64,000 nt of DNA from NCBI GenBank assembly GCA_018267215.1, contig JAFDYX010000013.1:46685-110684 (forward strand), in the 5' to 3' direction. The translations under genes and the position numbers were made by a program. How positions within the stretch are numbered: the stretch's first letter is position 1; each line of letters opens with the position of its first letter. Under the pieces are notes generated by a model. That model saw only the letters and a list, made by a program, of their open reading frames with translations. It did no database searches and had not been told where the DNA came from. Shown here one piece after another: positions 52,173 through 61,250 of the stretch. The DNA is from Bacteroidota bacterium. Its GTDB lineage: Bacteria > Bacteroidota > Bacteroidia > Cytophagales > Cyclobacteriaceae.

Positions 52173-54569
52173 TCAGTATATGGATGGAAACTTTGCAGGG
52201 TTCGACTCTCTCATCAATTCATAAACCCGGTCGAAAATTTCTTCTGTATTGGGCTTCGAAAAATAATCTCCATCGCTGGCATAGGCCGGGCGATGTTCTT
52301 TTGCGGTAATCGTAACCGGTGCCGAATCTAAATATTGATAGGCATGTTGTTCTTCTAAAACTTTTTGCATCATATAGGCCGTTGCTCCACCCGGCACATC
52401 TTCATCAGCAAAAACAACCCGGTTGGTTTTCTTGATCGAATCGAGGATCAGATGATTTACATCAAAAGGTAGCAAAGTCTGCACGTCAATCACCTCGCAC
52501 GAAATGCCGTGTTGTTCTAATTCGGCAGCAGTCTCCGTAACAATCCGGCACATCGAGCCATACGTAACAATGGTGACATCTGTTCCTTCGCACAAAACCT
52601 CCGGCACACCCAGCGGCAAAGAAAACTCTCCGATATTATCGGGCAGTTTTTCTTTTAAGCGATAGCCATTCAAGCACTCGATGATCAGGCAGGGATCATC
52701 GGCCTGCAACATCGTATTATAAAAACCTGCAGCCTGCGTCATGTTGCGTGGTACCAGTACATACATACCACGCAGGCTGTTCAGTATCATACCGATAGGC
52801 GAACCCGCATGCCAGATACCTTCTAAGCGGTGACCCCGCGTACGGACGATCAGAGGAGCTTTTTGACCTCCTTTGGTTCTGTACTGAAGACAGGCTAAAT
52901 CATCTGATAAAATTTGTAAAGCATACAGCAAGTAATCTAAATACTGGATTTCTGCTATTGGCCTCAGGCCTCGCAAAGCCAGCCCTATCCCCTGCCCAAT
53001 GATGGTACATTCGCGAATGCCGGTATCAGTTACTCTCCATTCGCCAAATTTACCTTGTAGGCCTGCAAAGCCTTGGTTGACATCTCCAATCTTGCCTACA
53101 TCTTCACCGAATGCCAACACCAGCGGGTTGCGCTTTAGCGCTTCAGAAAAACAGGCTTGCAAAATTTCGCGGCCGTCTAAAAGCGGAGACTTATCTGAGT
53201 ACACAGCCGGTACGGGTGTTACCTTCCGTGCCGACCAGCCTGACTGACTATGCAAATACGAATTGTAGCGATCAAAATTATCTTCATTGGCAGCAGTCAG
53301 CCAAGTAAGGATGTCTTCGCGGACAGATGAATCTGTTCCTGCTAAAAGCCTCAATGCTTTTTTGGCTGCCTTTACCGAATCTAATCGTTCAGCATTCAGT
53401 GTCTGTTCGAGATGGCGTTTAATTTCAATAATCGCGGAATGTTCCTGTGCTTTGCCCAGTATTTGCAGCAGTGATTTTTGCCGTTTCTGCGTATCGTTGG
53501 TAAATAATTTCCACGCAGCATCTTTAGCTGTCTTCGCTGATGCTTTGGCTTCTTTTTCTATTGTATCCAGTTCTTCTGCACCGGCAATTCCATTTTCTAG
53601 TATCCACAAACGCATCTTGATAATGCAGTCGTGTTCTTTTTCCCAGTTTAATCGCTCTTTAGACTTATATCGTTCGTGCGAGCCAGACGTACTATGCCCC
53701 TGGGGTTGTGTCATTTCGCAAACGTGCACCAGCACCGGCACATGTTCGGTGCGGCAAATTTTTTCGGCTTTGATGTAAACTTCGCAAAGTGCTTTGTAAT
53801 CCCATCCGTTCACTACAAAAATTTCGTACCCTTTTTCATTTTTTGTCCGCTGAAAGCCAGCCAGGATTTTGGATATGCTTCCCTTGGTTGTCTGATATTC
53901 TTTCGGCACAGAAATACCGTAGTCATCATCCCATACAGAAATAAGCATGGGCACCTGAAGTACACCGGCAGCATTGATTGCTTCAAAGAACATGCCTTCT
54001 GATGTGGACGCGTTGCCGATTGTGCCAAAAGCAATTTCATTTCCTTGTGTGCTCAGGTTAGTGTAAGGATGAAGTTCTTTGTTTTTTCGGAACAAAGCAG
54101 ATGCATACGCCAAGCCCAGCAACCGGGGCATTTGCCCAGCCGTAGGCGAAATGTCGGCACTTATATTTTTTAGTTTGCTTAACTCTTTCAGCGCCCCGCT
54201 CTCATCGAGCATGCGGGTTGCAAAGTGGCCTGTCATCTGGCGGCCGGCCGATGCCGGATCTGCTTCCACGCTGGTGTGGGCATACAACTGGGCAAAGTAA
54301 TTGGCCAGTGTCATCTCGCCAATAGCCAGCATAAACGTCTGGTCGCGATAGTAACCGGCACGATGGTCGCCATTTCTGAACACCTTGGCCATGGCAATCT
54401 GAGCCACCTCTTTGCCATCGCCAAAAATACCAAATTTAGCCTTACCCATAAATACTTCTTTGCGGCCTAGCAAACTGGCCTCGCGGCTTTCGCAGGCAAG
54501 GCGATAGTCGGCTAAAATAATTTCAGCCTCTTGTTGTGTGGCAGACAGTATCGTTTTTGTTTGGCTCAA
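52173..54569 (-). CDS. 2-oxoacid dehydrogenase E1, alpha and beta subunits fused
   Basis: A 798-residue thiamine-diphosphate enzyme. The N-terminal half (about 20-390) is an E1 alpha domain with RMTGHFATRML and the TPP motif region TIGNASTSEGMFFEAINAAG; the C-terminal half (about 450-798) is an E1 beta domain with FGEDVGKIGDVNQG and DVQTLLPFD. Substrates may be branched-chain 2-oxoacids or pyruvate. E2 and E3 genes are not adjacent. The start is TTG at 54569; there is no in-frame ATG near. The fusion of alpha and beta is typical for some Bacteroidota. Confidence 0.9.
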   Translation of the reverse strand: MSQTKTILSATQQEAEIILADYRLACESREASLLGRKEVFMGKAKFGIFGDGKEVAQIAMAKVFRNGDHRAGYYRDQTFMLAIGEMTLANYFAQLYAHTSVEADPASAGRQMTGHFATRMLDESGALKELSKLKNISADISPTAGQMPRLLGLAYASALFRKNKELHPYTNLSTQGNEIAFGTIGNASTSEGMFFEAINAAGVLQVPMLISVWDDDYGISVPKEYQTTKGSISKILAGFQRTKNEKGYEIFVVNGWDYKALCEVYIKAEKICRTEHVPVLVHVCEMTQPQGHSTSGSHERYKSKERLNWEKEHDCIIKMRLWILENGIAGAEELDTIEKEAKASAKTAKDAAWKLFTNDTQKRQKSLLQILGKAQEHSAIIEIKRHLEQTLNAERLDSVKAAKKALRLLAGTDSSVREDILTWLTAANEDNFDRYNSYLHSQSGWSARKVTPVPAVYSDKSPLLDGREILQACFSEALKRNPLVLAFGEDVGKIGDVNQGFAGLQGKFGEWRVTDTGIRECTIIGQGIGLALRGLRPIAEIQYLDYLLYALQILSDDLACLQYRTKGGQKAPLIVRTRGHRLEGIWHAGSPIGMILNSLRGMYVLVPRNMTQAAGFYNTMLQADDPCLIIECLNGYRLKEKLPDNIGEFSLPLGVPEVLCEGTDVTIVTYGSMCRIVTETAAELEQHGISCEVIDVQTLLPFDVNHLILDSIKKTNRVVFADEDVPGGATAYMMQKVLEEQHAYQYLDSAPVTITAKEHRPAYASDGDYFSKPNTEEIFDRVYELMRESNPAKFPSIY

Positions 54570-54787
54570 TTCGTGAAGATTATGGTAAAGTAGGGAAAAA
54601 GTTAGGAGCGTTCCAAGTAAAAAAAAATAGCATGATTTTATTGCGCTAAAACAATTAAAGTCAAAACATTTTTCTGAAAGAATCAGTACATTTAAAATAA
54701 TTGACTACCGGTTTTTTTCTTGTTCATTTTTCACGAAATGGTTTTATGCAATCGGATGAATGGCATATAAACGCATATTTCTTTGAC

Positions 54788-54795
54788 TATATTTG
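54788..54795 (+). promoter_or_regulatory. TATATTTG -7 box upstream of the alanine dehydrogenase gene
   Basis: A perfect TAnnTTTG box, 29 bases before the ATG at 54825. It overlaps an alternative TTG at 54783, which argues against that start. Confidence 0.5.
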
Positions 54796-54824
54796 CATGG
54801 CAAAAAACTTTAACCTTCAGCTAT

Positions 54825-55940
54825 ATGATCATCGGTGTACCTAAAGAAATTAAAAACAACGAAAACCGCGTAGCCTTAACTCCGGCCGGAGCACAGGAAT
54901 TTATCAGACGCGGTCATACAGTTTATGTACAAAGCAAAGCAGGTGAGGGAAGCGGCTTCAGCGATCAGGAATATGTCGGTGCCGGTGTGCGCATCCTTCC
55001 TCAAGCAGAAGATGTATTCAGCATAGCTGAAATGATTATGAAGGTAAAAGAACCGATTGAGCAGGAATATGCACTCATCAAAAAAGACCAACTTGTATTT
55101 ACTTATTTTCATTTTGCATCGTACGAGCCACTGACACACGCCATGATAAAAACGGGCGCGGTATGTTTGGCCTATGAAACTGTAGAACGCACAGACGGCA
55201 GCCTTCCTCTTTTAGTGCCTATGAGTGAAGTAGCCGGCCGCATGTCTATTCAGGAAGGCGCAAAATATTTAGAGAAGCCTTTAAAAGGTCGCGGAATACT
55301 TTTAGGCGGTGTGCCGGGTGTTATGCCCGCCAAAGTATTGATTTTAGGAGGCGGTGTAGTTGGTACCAATGCTGCTAAGATGGCTGCGGGTATGGGTGCT
55401 GATGTCATTATCACTGATGTAAACATCAACCGCCTGCGTTATCTGGATGATGTGATGCCCAAAAATGTGCGTACGATGGTAAGCAACGACTATGCACTTC
55501 GCGAATTAGTAAAAACAAGCGATCTTATTATTGGTGGTGTGCTGATACCCGGTGCAAAAGCGCCCAAGCTGATCACCCGCGATATGCTGAAAACCATGCG
55601 CCCCGGTACGGTGCTGGTGGATGTGGCCGTAGATCAGGGGGGTTGCATTGAAACTTGCAAGCCTACTACACACGAAAACCCGACATTCATTATTGATGAT
55701 GTAGTTCACTACTGCGTTGCCAATATGCCGGGCGCTGTGCCCTACACTTCCACTCTTGCGCTCACCAATGCCACATTACCTTACGCTATCAAACTGGCCA
55801 CACAAGGTTGGAAAAAAGCATGCGCTGAAAATGCCGATCTGAAAAAAGGATTGAATGTGATCAACGGCAAAGTAGTGTACAAAGCCGTGGCTGATGCCTT
55901 CAACCTGCCGTTTGTTGATGTGAAGGAATTTTTAAACTGA
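54825..55940 (+). CDS. ald: Alanine dehydrogenase
   Basis: About 371 residues. Interconverts L-alanine and pyruvate with NAD. The start MIIGVPKEIKNNENRVALTP is the family hallmark. The NAD motif is ILGGGVVGTNAAKMA, and VPMSEVAGRMS and HYCVANMPGAVP complete the signature. The ATG at 54825 is chosen over an upstream TTG that lies within the promoter box. Convergent with the AsmA-like gene, 2 bp between stops. Confidence 0.95.
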   Translation: MIIGVPKEIKNNENRVALTPAGAQEFIRRGHTVYVQSKAGEGSGFSDQEYVGAGVRILPQAEDVFSIAEMIMKVKEPIEQEYALIKKDQLVFTYFHFASYEPLTHAMIKTGAVCLAYETVERTDGSLPLLVPMSEVAGRMSIQEGAKYLEKPLKGRGILLGGVPGVMPAKVLILGGGVVGTNAAKMAAGMGADVIITDVNINRLRYLDDVMPKNVRTMVSNDYALRELVKTSDLIIGGVLIPGAKAPKLITRDMLKTMRPGTVLVDVAVDQGGCIETCKPTTHENPTFIIDDVVHYCVANMPGAVPYTSTLALTNATLPYAIKLATQGWKKACAENADLKKGLNVINGKVVYKAVADAFNLPFVDVKEFLN

Positions 55941-55942
55941 CC

Positions 55943-58900
55943 TCAATAAGGCAGCTTGTGTCCTTTACCCAAAGCTACTTTGGGTTTGTCATAATATCCG
56001 GTAACGTGAAAGGGTATTTTGATCTTGGTGAGTGGCACCAGCTCCACTTTCACAATGTAGTCAATCATGCCGCTCATGGTGTTAACTCCTTCTATGTCGG
56101 CATCGAAGCCGGCCAACTTCATAGAAAAAGGTTTTACGATGATTTTGCTGTCGCGGATTTCTGTTTCCATGGTAAAATCAGTTAAGTGAGGGTCGTTGAT
56201 CTCGCTCTTTTTTGCTGACTTACTGATTTCTTCAAACAATTTCATGCCATTGATTTTTGCATCGGCAATCCGCATCACACCACCACCGCGCAAGGTTTCA
56301 AGTTTTGGCTGCATGTCTTTCTTTAGTTCGCCACTCAGTTTATATGTTATTGAAAACTTGCCAAAGGCTTTCGAAGCCGAAGGTGCCAGATCGCGAAAGA
56401 GTTTTATCTCTCGATAGGCTCGATTGATATCAAGATCTTTTACATCCATATCTATGTCAAACAACGGATGTTCAATAGACCGTGTATCATAATTACCACT
56501 GAAACTGAATTGTGCATTCAGCGTATTAAAGCCTGTTTCATGCAAACTCAGTACTCCGTCTTTCATAACAATGTCGCCATCCAGCTTAGTGATTTCTAAG
56601 TCCTCATATTTTACGGCATCAATCTTTGAGTCAAAAACTATATGGAAGTTTTTAGGTACTTCTATTAGTTGAGTTTTTTTATGAGTCGTATCGGTAGCAG
56701 GTATCGGTTTGCCGGTAGCTGTTTGAGCCGGTGGCATCCACTCGTTTATATCCAGTGTATCGCAGGTTAGTGTCAAGTTACCGGTAATTAAATCTTTGGC
56801 TTGAGTGGCAAAGGCCATGTAGTTACCGATGTCGCCAGCTAATGTTACTTTGCTTTTGCCCAGCTGTGCATCAAAACGTGTCAGAAAAATTTTGGATGGC
56901 GTAAATGTAAGTACCGCATCATTTATAAGGACTGGTTTTTTTACATTGACGCCTTTTATGTTGATGGCATTAAAATTAATACGCCCCGTGGAGGAGACTC
57001 TTGTATAGTTTCCTTTTTCCAAATCGCTTATCAGCCCACTGGTTTTAATTTGTGCATCAATCAAGCCACTCAGTTGGATACCCTCCAATGGATAGACCTG
57101 CGATAACTTCGACAGGTCAGCTTTTCCGTTAACCGTAAAACTGTACTGATAGTTGTTGAAGTCTGCTACACTGCCGGTAATTTCGAACGGCTCATCTTCC
57201 AATATGTAGGTCATGCGGCTTACGCTGACACTGGCATCTGAAAGGTTACCTGTCTTACTTGTTACTTCAGCCGCAAAATGTATGTCCTTAATCGGATGCG
57301 GATATGCCTTGTATTGAACAGAGCCATCTGTCAGTTTCAATTTTGCATCAATAAATGGCATTTTCTTTTTTGTTTTATTGTACACGCCCTTCGCGAACAA
57401 ATCCAGATTAAATTTACCTTTCAACTGATAGCCTTTAACCGGATAGATTTTTTCGATGTCTTCCAAATCCATGTCGGCATCTAAGTCGACATCTACTTCT
57501 ACATCCGGATAACCTTTCAGCCGGGCAAATCCATGTAACAGGTTATCATCAACTTCGGCATGGATTTTTTTAAAATCCAATACTGTATTTGGCAATTTGC
57601 CGTCTTTGCTTTCAGCATTCAGGTGAAAAGAAATATTCGATATGGGTCGCGGCAGGCTGTCGTATTTAAAATAACCTTCTTTGACAGACAGGCTGAGGCT
57701 GCATGAGGGCACAATAGAGTTTTTATAGTCGAGTAAACCATTTGTTTTTAATTCTAAGTTGACTTTCCCCCTCAGGTCAATTCCTTTAATCGGCAACAGC
57801 CGTTTCAATGCACTCAACTCCAAATCGGCTACGATGTCTGCATTTACTTTAGGTTTACGAATGCCTTGCATTTCTACCGAGCCATCAATAGGGTGCTTGC
57901 CTAACTCTACATGAAATTTTTTTATATGGATTTGTGTACTGTCAAAAACATGCTCAGGGTTGTCGAGCGATAGATCCAGTTGAATATTATTAAATGCTTC
58001 GGGCAAGCTATCAATCTTCACGCGGGCATTCTTTACATTGAGATCAAAATGAAATTTAGGCATGTCATTATCTGCCGATGAGTAGATCCCATCCAGAAGG
58101 CCGCTGAATGCTACTTCTCCCTGGGTATCCAGATGATCAAAATCTTTCAGGTAAAGACCGGGCAGCAGTGATAAAATATTTTTAAACTGTGTTTCCTGTG
58201 TGTGGAATTTTACGTTCATAGCAAAATGATCGACAACCTTCTGAAAGAAGCCTTCCATCGAAAAAACAAAATGGTTTATCTGAATCTGGTTTTCTTTGAA
58301 GGTGAACTTGCTTTCGGGCACATTCATTTCCATTACCAGATCAACACCTACCGTTTTCTTTAGTAGGTACTGAACATGATCATCTTCAAAAGACAATTCG
58401 CGAATGATGGTTTCAGTCTGGTAATCGAAAACATCTTTTTTAAAATCTCCGACTCCGGTATGATCTACATCTACGGCCAGTACAAAAATATTTTTTTTCC
58501 AATCGGAATAGCTCACTTTGCCGTGATGGATTCTAAAATTATCAATCGCCACATGTACAGAAGAGGGCGTGGAGGCAGAAGTAGAGTCAGCTGCCGCCTG
58601 CCGAGTAATCTGATAGTTGGCGCGTCCGTCTTTCAGTACATAAATATTTATTTCAGGGTTATATAAATTAATGCTTTTAATCTCCACCTCTCCCTTCCCG
58701 ATCAAACTCCAGAGGTTCACTTCTAATTGAATTTCCTTTGCTGCCGCCAGTGTATCTGTTTTAAAAACATCATTACCTACCACACATAAATTTTGCAGGT
58801 TTAAGGTTAGGTTGGGGAAATGTTTGAATAATGTCAGTTTTACTTCGCTGAACGTTACTTCTGCATCAACCTGCCGGTCAATTTCGTTTTCCAACTTCAC

Positions 58901-59005
58901 GCGGATATTTTCTTTATACATTTTGGGCAGCACCCAAGAGGCTACAACCAATATCGCTATCAGTATGCTCAGTGTTATCAATATTCTTTTCAGCCAACGC
59001 TTCAT
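55943..59005 (-). CDS. AsmA-like protein, 1020 residues
   Basis: A very long protein with one N-terminal membrane helix (about 7-29, ILITLSILIAILVVASWVL) and a body of repeated beta-strand units; phrases like YPVKGYQLKGKFNLDLFAKG and LPIKGIDLRGKVNLELKTNG recur, which is the AsmA/TamB-type repeat. The C-terminal AsmA block ends in PFHVTGYYDKPKVALG. Related proteins bridge inner and outer membranes to carry lipids or aid outer-membrane assembly. The polysaccharide deacetylase gene lies upstream on the same strand. Confidence 0.88.
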   Translation of the reverse strand: MKRWLKRILITLSILIAILVVASWVLPKMYKENIRVKLENEIDRQVDAEVTFSEVKLTLFKHFPNLTLNLQNLCVVGNDVFKTDTLAAAKEIQLEVNLWSLIGKGEVEIKSINLYNPEINIYVLKDGRANYQITRQAAADSTSASTPSSVHVAIDNFRIHHGKVSYSDWKKNIFVLAVDVDHTGVGDFKKDVFDYQTETIIRELSFEDDHVQYLLKKTVGVDLVMEMNVPESKFTFKENQIQINHFVFSMEGFFQKVVDHFAMNVKFHTQETQFKNILSLLPGLYLKDFDHLDTQGEVAFSGLLDGIYSSADNDMPKFHFDLNVKNARVKIDSLPEAFNNIQLDLSLDNPEHVFDSTQIHIKKFHVELGKHPIDGSVEMQGIRKPKVNADIVADLELSALKRLLPIKGIDLRGKVNLELKTNGLLDYKNSIVPSCSLSLSVKEGYFKYDSLPRPISNISFHLNAESKDGKLPNTVLDFKKIHAEVDDNLLHGFARLKGYPDVEVDVDLDADMDLEDIEKIYPVKGYQLKGKFNLDLFAKGVYNKTKKKMPFIDAKLKLTDGSVQYKAYPHPIKDIHFAAEVTSKTGNLSDASVSVSRMTYILEDEPFEITGSVADFNNYQYSFTVNGKADLSKLSQVYPLEGIQLSGLIDAQIKTSGLISDLEKGNYTRVSSTGRINFNAINIKGVNVKKPVLINDAVLTFTPSKIFLTRFDAQLGKSKVTLAGDIGNYMAFATQAKDLITGNLTLTCDTLDINEWMPPAQTATGKPIPATDTTHKKTQLIEVPKNFHIVFDSKIDAVKYEDLEITKLDGDIVMKDGVLSLHETGFNTLNAQFSFSGNYDTRSIEHPLFDIDMDVKDLDINRAYREIKLFRDLAPSASKAFGKFSITYKLSGELKKDMQPKLETLRGGGVMRIADAKINGMKLFEEISKSAKKSEINDPHLTDFTMETEIRDSKIIVKPFSMKLAGFDADIEGVNTMSGMIDYIVKVELVPLTKIKIPFHVTGYYDKPKVALGKGHKLPY

Positions 59006-59044
59006 ATTAAATGAAATTGAAAAAATACTAAAACCAAATATCGC

Positions 59045-59851
59045 TTATTGCGATTTCATATAAACAAAACGGTAGCCATCCTTTCTCAGCACAGGTATTG
59101 CCATTTGCAATGCCTCCAATGTATTCCATGTTGGATGGTTCATGTGCATGATCACAATACTACCGGATTTTGCACCTCTTAAAATATTTTGTTTGATGTT
59201 TTCCGCAGGCGTGCCGGCTACCGCATCGCCTGAAAGGACAGAATACCCGGCCACTTCCTGATTTAATTCTTTTACGAGAGTCATGCACCCTTCATCCGTG
59301 TAGGCAGTTGCCGGGCGATAGTAAACGGGGCGTCTGTTAGTATATGATTCAATAATGCGGGCATTCAATTCCACTTCGTCAATAGCCTCACCTAATCCGT
59401 CTGTTCCTTTTATTCCATATTTGCTTTCTTTGCCGAGTGCGCAGGGATGGTGCGTCAACCCATGATTTTCAATTCGGAAAAGAGGTTGTCGGCAAAGTGT
59501 TTGAAACGCAGCAGTGTTCTTTTGAATCCATGTGCCGGTAATAAAAAGGGTGGCAGGGATATTTTCTTTTATTAAAAAAGCAATTAGCTCTTCATCAAAG
59601 CCGCTTCCGTTCGTACCTCCGCAAGCATCAAATGTCAGGGCAATATTTTTTTCATTGGTATTGAGTGTGTGAATGATACCGGGAAGGTGATCACTAAATT
59701 TTCCTGGCGCTGTATTCTTTAGTTTTTCTATCAGTTGGTTTTTAAATTCTACATACTGGCGATCTGCTTTCTCTTTGGTGAAATGGAGCGATTGGCTCCA
59801 TCCCGAATAAGTAGCTGTAACACAACAAAAGAATGTCAATAATTTAAACAT
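59045..59851 (-). CDS. Secreted polysaccharide deacetylase family protein
   Basis: A 268-residue protein with a signal peptide of about 19 residues. The NodB domain begins IALTFDACGG, with the catalytic Asp pair region altered to DACGG as in several Bacteroidota members. The metal histidines are in ENHGLTHHP, and the RPVYYRPATAY block supplies further active-site residues. It probably removes N-acetyl groups from chitin-like or peptidoglycan sugars. It is separated from the TPR gene by a terminator and precedes the AsmA-like gene by about 40 bp. Confidence 0.87.
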   Translation of the reverse strand: MFKLLTFFCCVTATYSGWSQSLHFTKEKADRQYVEFKNQLIEKLKNTAPGKFSDHLPGIIHTLNTNEKNIALTFDACGGTNGSGFDEELIAFLIKENIPATLFITGTWIQKNTAAFQTLCRQPLFRIENHGLTHHPCALGKESKYGIKGTDGLGEAIDEVELNARIIESYTNRRPVYYRPATAYTDEGCMTLVKELNQEVAGYSVLSGDAVAGTPAENIKQNILRGAKSGSIVIMHMNHPTWNTLEALQMAIPVLRKDGYRFVYMKSQ

Positions 59852-59865
59852 AAACTAAAAAAAGA

Positions 59866-59887
59866 AGCCATTCCTTTGGGAATGGCT
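59866..59887 (-). terminator. Terminator of the TPR gene
   Basis: A perfect 9-bp stem AGCCATTCC/GGAATGGCT around a four-base loop; on the minus strand a T-run follows. It ends the transcript of the TPR gene just upstream of the deacetylase gene. Confidence 0.8.
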
Positions 59888-59906
59888 CTTATTATTTTTT
59901 TATGGA

Positions 59907-61208
59907 TTAATCCACTTCCAGCCCATTGGCTTTCATCTTAGCCTCTAGGTCTTTGATCTTAGCATTATATTTTTCGTCATAGTTTGAAAGTTCGTGGTAA
60001 ATAGTTTTCAACCCATCGCAAGCATCCTGGCTTTTGGGATCAATCTCTACGCACTGCTCCCAGCGAACGACAGCGACTTCCAGTTTTTTGTTAATCAACT
60101 GAAATAGTTCGAGGCGCTTTTTTTGATCTTTGGTTTCACTCCTTTCATTTTTTATTTTTTGCACATCTGCAAAACTATACCGAGCCAAGTCTAATGCAGC
60201 ATCTAAATATTTAGGGTCTGCCTTTAATGTTTCTTCAAACCAATGTTTAGCGCACTCGTCATTTTTTTGGTGCGCACAAATAAGACCAATCTTATATCTT
60301 GATTCAGCATCGTGAGGATTTAATTTTGATTTTTTCTCCATTAACGCTTTGGCTTCGTCAAAGCGTTCGGTAGAAGTGTAAATATTATACTCGAGGTTGA
60401 GATAATCCATGTTGTCGGGGAAACGGTTAGTCAGTTGCTTAGCGGCAGCCAATGCCTGTTCTATATTTTTTTTGTATCCTTCATCATTTAATGCGACCGA
60501 CTTGTCTTTTCCTTTATAAGTTGCCCGGATAGCATCAGCTCTTTTTGCGTAGATAGAGAAAAGTTGAAGCCAGGTATCAGGGTTTTTTCCTCCAGCCGCA
60601 TGATATTTATTGATATACTCAACGGCTTTGTCAGTTTCTTCAGCAGCAGGTGCAAAGTAAGCCCCGGCATTCAGCAATTGGGTAGTATCATCGGGCACGA
60701 AGAATAACACTTTTTCTATATCAACAAATGCTGTTTTATAATCCTTCGTTTTATAAACATTAAAACCACGGATCAAGTAGGCTTGCGCCAGGTTTTTTGC
60801 CACCTGATCTTTCGTCATCGGCATAGGAAACTGTGTGCCTGGAAACATACCGTTAACCAAACTTTCGTTCTTGCCTTTGTCTAACTCGTTTGCTTTGGTA
60901 AATGCCTCTTGAATAGCAGAAAACGAATTTGCATCTAATAATGATTTGAATTTCTGGTTTTTGGTTGTGTCTATGGCCGCATAGATCAATCCTTTTAAAT
61001 ACCACGCTTTGGCTGCATTCTTCGATGGGTTGCCTTTTTTATCAACCATGAATTGCTGATTGGTAACAGTGGCATCAATAATGGATTTGGCCTCATCCAG
61101 GTTTCCTTTTTGCAGCGCTGTCTCGGCTTTGCTAACGCTGGGCTTTATCTCCTTTTGGGCAAACAGCGCTGCCGGAAGGAACATGCATAGTAAAATTATT
61201 TTTTTCAT
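59907..61208 (-). CDS. Secreted TPR-repeat protein
   Basis: A 433-residue protein with a signal peptide (about 1-17, ending ALFAQ). The mature chain is all helical with tetratricopeptide-like repeats; clear ones are near 25-60 (KAETALQKGNLDEAKSII), about 305-345 (AESRYKIGLICAHQKNDE) and on to the end. TPR proteins bind partners; no enzyme motif. It lies 42 bp after gyrA on the same strand, so co-transcription with gyrA is possible. Confidence 0.85.
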   Translation of the reverse strand: MKKIILLCMFLPAALFAQKEIKPSVSKAETALQKGNLDEAKSIIDATVTNQQFMVDKKGNPSKNAAKAWYLKGLIYAAIDTTKNQKFKSLLDANSFSAIQEAFTKANELDKGKNESLVNGMFPGTQFPMPMTKDQVAKNLAQAYLIRGFNVYKTKDYKTAFVDIEKVLFFVPDDTTQLLNAGAYFAPAAEETDKAVEYINKYHAAGGKNPDTWLQLFSIYAKRADAIRATYKGKDKSVALNDEGYKKNIEQALAAAKQLTNRFPDNMDYLNLEYNIYTSTERFDEAKALMEKKSKLNPHDAESRYKIGLICAHQKNDECAKHWFEETLKADPKYLDAALDLARYSFADVQKIKNERSETKDQKKRLELFQLINKKLEVAVVRWEQCVEIDPKSQDACDGLKTIYHELSNYDEKYNAKIKDLEAKMKANGLEVD

Positions 61209-61250
61209 ATCAATCGTTGGTTACTGAGTTAGTATTAAAATTAAATAAAA